NCBI RefSeq assembly: GCF_011043775.1
Contig: NZ_JAAKXY010000003.1
Location: forward strand, 682,001-746,000
Source of the DNA: Natronolimnobius sp. AArcel1
GTDB taxonomy: Archaea; Halobacteriota; Halobacteria; Halobacteriales; Natrialbaceae
Length of the DNA: 64,000 bases
Direction of reading: 5' to 3'
Part shown: in pieces, positions 59,160 to 64,000 of the stretch
Layout: each line of letters begins with the position of its first letter
Position numbering within the stretch: position 1 is the first letter of the stretch
Position numbers and translations under genes: made by a program
Notes under the pieces: model-generated
Seen by the model: the letters and a program-made list of their open reading frames with translations, nothing else
Database searches by the model: none
What the model was told of the DNA's origin: nothing

Positions 59160-59582
59160 ATGACAGACTCGGTGCGGATGTTCTCCGCAGCGAGAACGCA
59201 ATCGAGGGAACGGAGGCTATGCATGACAGCTACGTCAGATTCAACGGTCGACTGTGCCGAGACAGTCGTTTCGATCCTCGAGTGGCTCGAGCAGAGTGAC
59301 GAGTCGCCTGGGGCGGTTGATGAAGCCCTCGGTATTTTGTCGAACAGCCGACGGCGACGCTTTATCGAGGTCATGCGGACCTACGACGAAGAGATCACGC
59401 TGCCGGATGCCGCCGAAGAGGTTGCAGTCCGTGAATCCGGCAGTTCGGTCCAGGAGCTATCGGCAGACCAGGTTGCAAACGTCTATCTCTCTCTCTATCA
59501 CGATCACCTGCCGCGATTGGTCGATGCCGGTGTCCTCGAGTATGACCAGGAGCGCGATCTGGTCTGGCCAACAGCGTTTTGA
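59160..59582 (+). CDS. DUF7344-like winged-helix protein
   Basis: I take ATG 59160 (140 residues), which has a GGAGG eight bases upstream; ATG 59223 (119 residues) also has a GGAGG and would remove an unconserved 21-residue tail. GILSNSRRRRFIEVMRTYDE, LPDAAEEVAVRESGSSVQEL and YHDHLPRLVDAGVLEYDQER give the DUF7344 pattern seen in the 16162 gene. It is presumably a DNA-binding regulator. A weak TATA-like CATATTTAG near 59096-59104 suggests a leadered transcript. Confidence 0.78.
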   Translation: MTDSVRMFSAARTQSRERRLCMTATSDSTVDCAETVVSILEWLEQSDESPGAVDEALGILSNSRRRRFIEVMRTYDEEITLPDAAEEVAVRESGSSVQELSADQVANVYLSLYHDHLPRLVDAGVLEYDQERDLVWPTAF

Positions 59583-59689
59583 TACCGGTTTGGAGAGTCC
59601 GACAAACCAACCGAGACACGTGAGAAACGTGTCAACTTCCCATCTATCGTCTGACGGAGTTTTAACACGTCCTCCACGTAACGGGGTCT

Positions 59690-60880
59690 ATGGACTCCCT
59701 TCTCATCTACGGATCGTACGGCTATACGGGCCATCTGGTCGCTCGCGAAGCCGTCGCCCGAGGAGAAGACGGACCTGATTGCACCCCGACACTAGCAGGA
59801 CGCGACGGGCGTGCGGTCAGCCGACAGGCGGCAACACTCGGTGTCGACAGCCGACAACTCGCACTCGAGGACGACCTCACGGCCGCACTCGAGGAGTTCG
59901 ATGCAATTCTCAACTGCGCGGGTCCGTTCACCGAAACAGTCGATCCGTTGCTCGAGGCCTGCCTCGAGACGGGTACGGACTATCTTGACGTGACAGGCGA
60001 GGTCGCAGTGTTCGAACGACTGCGCCAGCGCGACCAAGAGGCACGAGCGGCCGGCGTCACGATGGTTCCGGGCGTCGGCTTCGAGGTTGTTCCCTCGGAT
60101 TGTCTGGCTGCGATGCTTGCTGAGCACCTGCCGAGCGCAGACAGCCTCACACTCGGTGTGGAGGCACGCGGGCCGCCCTCGAGTGGCACGGCGCAAACGG
60201 TGCTTACCCTGCTCGCCGACGGTGGAATCGTCCGACACAACGGTCGGCTCATCAAGGTCCCGGCGGGGTTTCGGACGCGCCAAATTGACTTCGGTGATGG
60301 CCCGACAGACGCGGTCTCCGTCCCCTGGGGCGACGTCGTCACGGCTCCATACAGCGCCGGTGTCGACTCGGTCGAAGTCTACGCCGGCGCGCCCTCGTGG
60401 GCGGGCCGCGCGCTCGCTGTACTCGAGTCGTTCAGTTGTTTGCTCAAACGCAAGCCGGTTGACCGACTCCTCGAGTATGGTATCGAGACGGTCCTCGACG
60501 GCCCTGACGACCAAACGCTGGCGACCGACCGGGCCGTTGTCTGGGGCGAACTAACCGACGAGAACGGACAGCGGGCAACAGCGAGACTCGAGACACCCAA
60601 TCCGTACGCGCTCACGGCACAGTCTGCGGTGTCGGCTGCCGAACGCGCCCTCGACCTGGAGTCGGGCGGCAGCGACGAGCGCGCCGTACAACCTGGCTTC
60701 CAGACGCCGGCGACGGCCTTTGGCAGCGAGTTCGTCCTCGAACTCGCGGATGTCGACTACGAACCACTCGTCGTTCCGACCGCCGCTGGCGACAACCACG
60801 AGACCGCCGGCACAGACGAGAAGGGAGACGAAGAGACAGTGGGAAACGATAACCGGCGACTGCTCGGGACAACTGATTGA
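59690..60880 (+). CDS. Saccharopine-dehydrogenase-like (trans-acting enoyl reductase type) protein
   Basis: This 396-residue protein opens LLIYGSYGYTGHLVAREAVA, a Rossmann fold with GxxGxxG. FDAILNCAGPFTETVDPLLE and ACLETGTDYLDVTGEVAVFE are the hallmarks of the saccharopine dehydrogenase-like oxidoreductase family. VPGVGFEVVPSDCLAAMLAE follows. Some relatives reduce double bonds of lipids, such as geranylgeranyl chains, or enoyl esters. An acidic unstructured tail of about 30 residues closes it. It converges on the MATE gene eight bases away. Confidence 0.85.
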   Translation: MDSLLIYGSYGYTGHLVAREAVARGEDGPDCTPTLAGRDGRAVSRQAATLGVDSRQLALEDDLTAALEEFDAILNCAGPFTETVDPLLEACLETGTDYLDVTGEVAVFERLRQRDQEARAAGVTMVPGVGFEVVPSDCLAAMLAEHLPSADSLTLGVEARGPPSSGTAQTVLTLLADGGIVRHNGRLIKVPAGFRTRQIDFGDGPTDAVSVPWGDVVTAPYSAGVDSVEVYAGAPSWAGRALAVLESFSCLLKRKPVDRLLEYGIETVLDGPDDQTLATDRAVVWGELTDENGQRATARLETPNPYALTAQSAVSAAERALDLESGGSDERAVQPGFQTPATAFGSEFVLELADVDYEPLVVPTAAGDNHETAGTDEKGDEETVGNDNRRLLGTTD

Positions 60881-60888
60881 TACTATTG

Positions 60889-62382
60889 CTACTCCGCACT
60901 CGAGTCGTCCGTTGACCCCGGAGTACTCCCGCGTTCGTCCATCATCGCCTGGGTGCGTTCGACCCATGCGCCACGATAGAAGCCAACGGCGACGTACAGC
61001 GTGGCCCACAGATAGTAGATGATAATCGAGGCATAAATCGCGGGGACACCGAACTCGAGGACGACGCCGAAGACGTACGAAATCCCCAACATACCGAAGA
61101 GCATGCCAGTGATTCGGGCGATGAACGGTGTTTTGGTGTCGCTCCCGCTTGTTAGCGCGCCCGCGAGAACGGTATAGAGCACGGTCAAGGGTGCGGCGAG
61201 CGCGTACGCCGCAGCGAAGTTGGCCGCATAGAACCGCGTCTCTGGATCGTCGGTGAAGAAGTCGACGAACCACTCTGCGCCGATGAACAACACGACGCCG
61301 AGGCTTCCCACCGTCACAAGTCCAAGGAGTGCCGCCGCCCAGCCGTTGTAGCGTGCGCCCTCGGGGTCGCCTTCGCCGAGCGTCTGGCCGACGATGATGC
61401 TTGTCCCCGTCCGGTATCCTCGAGAGAGCGGGGCCGTAATCTGCTGGTAGACGCGCTGTCCGATCTGGTAGGCTGCGTTAACTTCTGTTCCGAACAGCAA
61501 CAGGATGGCGTTGAACGGGAACGCAATCACGGTCGAGCCGAGCCCCTCAACGATGCGCGGGGCACTAATCGTGAGTAACTGCTTCGTGACGACCCACTGA
61601 TTTGGACGGACGAACCCCGCAGGCGTCCAGGGACTGGCAATTGCTGCGAGCAGCGCAAGCGCGGAGAAAACGTTCCCGAACGCCGTCGCGATACCGACGC
61701 CGATGATGTTGAGTTCGGGTGCGATCCAGAGTCCCAGCCCGAGCGTGAGCGTCCCGACGATGTTGAGCGCGTTCGAGACGCCGTTGATGTACATCGGCGT
61801 GCGCGTATCACCCGCGCCCTGTATCGACCGGGCAGCAACGAGTGCGACGTGACGTGCGGGCGTCGTCGCGAAGATAATTGCCAGATAGATCCCACCCTGG
61901 CGAGCAACCTCCGATTCGGCACCAAGCAATGCAATCGCCCACTCCCCGAACAGGAACCCAAAGAGGACGAACGGGATGCCGGCGACCGCACCGAGGAGGA
62001 TCGCTTGTGTGATCGCTTCGTCCCGGTTTGTCGTCGCCCCACTCCCAGTATCCTGACTCGAGAGTGCAATAACACCACTTCCCAGTCCAAGTCCAATCCG
62101 AAGCGGTAATCGAGCATAGAGATCTGCAAGCCCAACGGCCGCGACGGCCGCGGGCGAAAAGAGGCCGGTCACTGCGATATCGGTGGTACGCATCAGCGTC
62201 CGCAGGAACTGTTCGACCATCACCGGCCACGAGAGGTTGAAGACACGTCGCCAGACAGCAAACAGTCGGTCGCGTCCTCCGGAAAGCACGCCCAACACGC
62301 CAAATACTCGCTGCCTCCAGGGCTTGAACGTGTTGCAACCGGCACTCGAGGATCTCACCCGAGTTTCGGGTGGGATACGCAC
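60889..62382 (-). CDS. MATE-family multidrug/toxin exporter
   Basis: I take GTG 62382 (497 residues), since the frame further up runs into the divergent Lrp gene. About twelve TM helices are seen; VFNLSWPVMVEQFLRTLMRT with TTDIAVTGLFSPAAVAAVGL is the start of the first MATE repeat, and TISAPRIVEGLGSTVIAFPF begins the second half. It would export cationic compounds using Na+ or H+. The N-terminal 40 residues are basic and Ser/Arg-rich. Its promoter overlaps that of the Lrp gene. Confidence 0.88.
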   Translation of the reverse strand: MRIPPETRVRSSSAGCNTFKPWRQRVFGVLGVLSGGRDRLFAVWRRVFNLSWPVMVEQFLRTLMRTTDIAVTGLFSPAAVAAVGLADLYARLPLRIGLGLGSGVIALSSQDTGSGATTNRDEAITQAILLGAVAGIPFVLFGFLFGEWAIALLGAESEVARQGGIYLAIIFATTPARHVALVAARSIQGAGDTRTPMYINGVSNALNIVGTLTLGLGLWIAPELNIIGVGIATAFGNVFSALALLAAIASPWTPAGFVRPNQWVVTKQLLTISAPRIVEGLGSTVIAFPFNAILLLFGTEVNAAYQIGQRVYQQITAPLSRGYRTGTSIIVGQTLGEGDPEGARYNGWAAALLGLVTVGSLGVVLFIGAEWFVDFFTDDPETRFYAANFAAAYALAAPLTVLYTVLAGALTSGSDTKTPFIARITGMLFGMLGISYVFGVVLEFGVPAIYASIIIYYLWATLYVAVGFYRGAWVERTQAMMDERGSTPGSTDDSSAE

Positions 62383-62417
62383 AGAATCGTAAGAGACGGG
62401 ATAGACAGCAGTAGCAG

Positions 62418-62448
62418 GACGTATATCTACAACCTCTCTAGAGGAGGT
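62418..62448. promoter_or_regulatory. Bidirectional promoter between MATE and Lrp genes
   Basis: GTATATCT (about 62421-62428) is a near-symmetric TATA element 21-28 bases before the Lrp ATG at 62449. Read backwards it sits about 40-45 bases before the MATE GTG at 62382. Just downstream lies CTCTAGAG (62438-62445), an 8-bp palindrome that could be a half of an Lrp operator. Confidence 0.55.
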
Positions 62449-62934
62449 ATGGACGAAAACGAGGTCACACTCGACGATATCGATCGGGGAATCTTGCATC
62501 AATTACAGCAAGATGCACGCAATAACACGACACGTGAAATTGGAGAGGCGGTCGGCGTCTCCGCTGGAACAGTCCGCAATCGACTGGAAAAACTCGAGGA
62601 GGCCAACGTAATTCGTAGCTATCTCCCGGAGATCAATTACGAGCGTGCGGGCTATCAGCTCGTCATGTTATTCACCTGTACGGCGGCTGAACCGGACGAC
62701 TCGATTGCCGCTGATCTCCTCGAAATTCATGGCGTTGTCTCAGTCCGGAAGCTCCTCGCTGGGACGGAGAACTACCACGTGACCGTCGTTGGCTCGAACA
62801 CCGACGAGATCGCAACTGTTGCAAACGCTGTTCGCAACTGTGGCCTCGAAGTCGTCCGTTCGGATGTAATGGATACAGAACACCAGCAGCCGTTCAATCA
62901 CTTCGGCAGAGAGATTTCACAGCCAGATATATAA
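62449..62934 (+). CDS. Lrp/AsnC-family transcriptional regulator
   Basis: This 161-residue protein has DIDRGILHQLQQDARNNTTR with VGVSAGTVRNRLEKLEEANV as helix-turn-helix (about 9-57) and a RAM/AsnC effector domain (YQLVMLFTCTAAEPDDSIAA, VVSVRKLLAGTENYHVTVVG). Lrp-type proteins form octamers and sense amino acids. The start seems leaderless: ATG lies 21-28 bases after TATA. Being divergent from MATE over a shared promoter, it is a natural candidate for regulating that exporter and itself. Confidence 0.88.
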   Translation: MDENEVTLDDIDRGILHQLQQDARNNTTREIGEAVGVSAGTVRNRLEKLEEANVIRSYLPEINYERAGYQLVMLFTCTAAEPDDSIAADLLEIHGVVSVRKLLAGTENYHVTVVGSNTDEIATVANAVRNCGLEVVRSDVMDTEHQQPFNHFGREISQPDI

Positions 62935-63039
62935 TTTCCCGAATATTGTCTTCGAAATCAGTAGCTATGGCACGATTTATTCGGTAGGAAAACAACTGAA
63001 GGCGAGGGTTTATTTGTGCTCAGTGGGAGTACTTTGACG

Positions 63040-63510
63040 ATGGGCCGTACCTCCACTGGGTCGAAGTCACCGCACAGGCCTGCTGATGAGCCTGTACAGG
63101 TTGTCCTTATCGAAGACGACCCAGACGATGTTCGTCGCATACGCGCCGGATTCGATGAGATGGAGTTCGAGTATGCGATCGATGTCTACACGACCGGTGA
63201 TGAGGCACTGGACGCACTTCTCGAGTCACATCCTCGTTCCTACCCTGATTTCGTCCTCCTCGATCTTACGCTGCCTGGGACGAGTGGCGGTGACGTTCTC
63301 GAGGCGATCGCGTCACAGACGAAGTTGCGACATCTGCCGGTGATCGTCCTGACGGACTCGGATGCAACCGAAGACATCGAACGGAGTTATGCGACCGCAG
63401 CAAACGCCTACGTGACGAAACCACCCAACGGCAGCGAGTATACGTCAATCATTGCCGCCATCGAACGCTTCTGGATCAAACAGGCGCAGTTGCCTCCCAA
63501 AACGGCGTAA
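63040..63510 (+). CDS. Single-domain response regulator
   Basis: ATG 63040 (156 residues) lies about 27 bases after a TATA-like TTTATTTG, so it looks leaderless. PVQVVLIEDDPDDVRRIRAG gives the acidic pair, YPDFVLLDLTLPGTSGGDVL holds the phospho-accepting Asp75, PVIVLTDSDATEDIERSYAT the Thr/Ser switch, and YVTKPPNGSEYTSI the conserved Lys. There is no output domain, as in the Rcp1-type receivers common in haloarchaea, which relay signals from histidine kinases. No kinase gene is adjacent. Confidence 0.88.
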   Translation: MGRTSTGSKSPHRPADEPVQVVLIEDDPDDVRRIRAGFDEMEFEYAIDVYTTGDEALDALLESHPRSYPDFVLLDLTLPGTSGGDVLEAIASQTKLRHLPVIVLTDSDATEDIERSYATAANAYVTKPPNGSEYTSIIAAIERFWIKQAQLPPKTA

Positions 63511-63529
63511 AGACGGCCGATAGTCCGTC

Positions 63530-64000
63530 TCAGCGTATTTCGGTACTGTCCGCGCCACGATAACAACGTGCTTCGACCCGCTCGGCATAGTGGCGCCTGA
63601 GTTGGGCAGTCATTGGCCCACCACCAATCGAATAGCCATCAAGCGTCGCGATTGGACGCAGTTCCCACGTTCGATTGGTCAAAAAAGCCTCTGTTGCCTG
63701 GTACAGCCTGTCTCCCTCATATGAACCTGTCTGTGTCTCAATTCCTGCATCAGCGGCCTCCTCGAGCACGATTTCGCGGGTGATCCCAGGCAGAACGTCG
63801 CCCTCGAGTGACGGCGTGTGGAGGACACCATCCTGCACGAAAAAGACGTTACTGGTCGCTCCTTCGGCGATGTGGCCTGCACAGTCCAGCATGAGCGCCT
63901 CATCCGCAGACACGTCGCCGTGTTGGAGTTCTGCCCGTGCGAGAATGCCGTTCAGGTAGTTGTGCGTTTTCGCCGCGGCTGGCAAGGCCTCCGTCGGAAT
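63530..64000 (-). CDS. Class IV aminotransferase, C-terminal part (PabC/BCAT-like)
   Basis: Open from the right edge on the minus strand to a TGA at 63530-63532. The translation includes KTHNYLNGILARAELQHGDV, EALMLDCAGHIAEGATSNVF, PGITREIVLEEAADAGIETQ and TEAFLTNRTWELRPIATLDG, the fold-type-IV PLP enzyme signatures: the conserved EGATSN and the CDGH-like DCAGHIAEG. Only about 156 C-terminal residues are within the window; the PLP Lys is outside or at the edge. It could be aminodeoxychorismate lyase (PabC) or branched-chain aminotransferase; I lean to PabC. It converges on the response regulator gene. Confidence 0.85.
   Translation of the reverse strand: MPTEALPAAAKTHNYLNGILARAELQHGDVSADEALMLDCAGHIAEGATSNVFFVQDGVLHTPSLEGDVLPGITREIVLEEAADAGIETQTGSYEGDRLYQATEAFLTNRTWELRPIATLDGYSIGGGPMTAQLRRHYAERVEARCYRGADSTEIR

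Noticed and set aside
1-64000. tRNA or rRNA genes
   Set aside because: I looked for T-arm (GGTTCGAATCC-like) and rRNA signatures and found none.

Overview
The window is a dense stretch of a haloarchaeal chromosome. The proteins are strongly acidic, many genes look leaderless with a TATA-like box about 25 bases before the start codon, and hallmark haloarchaeal families appear: TFB, a thermosome subunit, membrane LonB, geranylgeranylglyceryl phosphate synthase, DHQ synthase II, the DUF7344/DUF7123 winged helices, HalOD1, small CxxC zinc proteins and TrmB regulators. Leu-Glu is written as CTCGAG almost everywhere, which by impression suits the Natrialbaceae (Natrinema/Haloterrigena/Natronorubrum type); I cannot name the species. 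I found no tRNA, rRNA, CRISPR array or insertion sequence, and no gene-free gap longer than 300 bases.

Layout. 1-6.4 kb: end of ksgA, an MscS channel, a HemK2-like methyltransferase, an HtpX-like protease, a tandem MetE-like pair of which only the second keeps zinc ligands, and a nitroreductase. 6.4-16 kb: a sugar region with an SDR remnant, a PfkB kinase, a TrmB regulator and a six-gene ABC transporter operon (Tat lipoprotein binding protein, two permeases, ATPase, a 67-residue membrane protein, a Gfo/Idh/MocA oxidoreductase) behind palindromes next to a TATA box. 16-25 kb: a DUF7344 regulator, an epimerase-like protein, a membrane-anchored DHH phosphoesterase, a zinc micro-protein, a glycosyltransferase, a Nudix hydrolase, an FAD oxidoreductase and Hsp20. 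25-34 kb: a radical SAM-HhH protein followed by a TRAM protein, a hairpin-rich gap, GGGP synthase, a cysteine-cluster protein, two methyltransferases, an MBL hydrolase and a GT2 enzyme. 34-41 kb: a CPBP protease, LonB, NadM, a DUF62 SAM hydrolase, a HalOD1 protein and a thermosome subunit without a GGM tail.

41-54 kb: an amidohydrolase; an MGMT-fold protein whose cysteine is replaced by Asp; trpCBA behind three GTAC cores exactly 10 bp apart; then ADH synthase, DHQ synthase II and DHQ dehydratase, which together give the archaeal shikimate entry and tryptophan synthesis; TFB closes this part. 54-64 kb: a YjjX-type phosphatase, DUF7123, a winged-helix protein with a Tat-like N-terminus, an NfeD/stomatin pair, a sugar nucleotidyltransferase, COG3357-like and DUF7344 regulators, a saccharopine-dehydrogenase-like reductase, a MATE exporter divergent from an Lrp regulator, a response regulator, and the 3' part of a class IV aminotransferase.

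The most distinctive non-genic signals are the trp operator-like GTAC array, an in-frame palindromic insertion inside trpA, the run of hairpins between the TRAM and GGGP synthase genes (one hairpin recurs in diverged form 1.7 kb away), and palindromes abutting promoters of the sugar transporter and several regulators. All assignments come from reading translations and motifs by eye; no database search was run.
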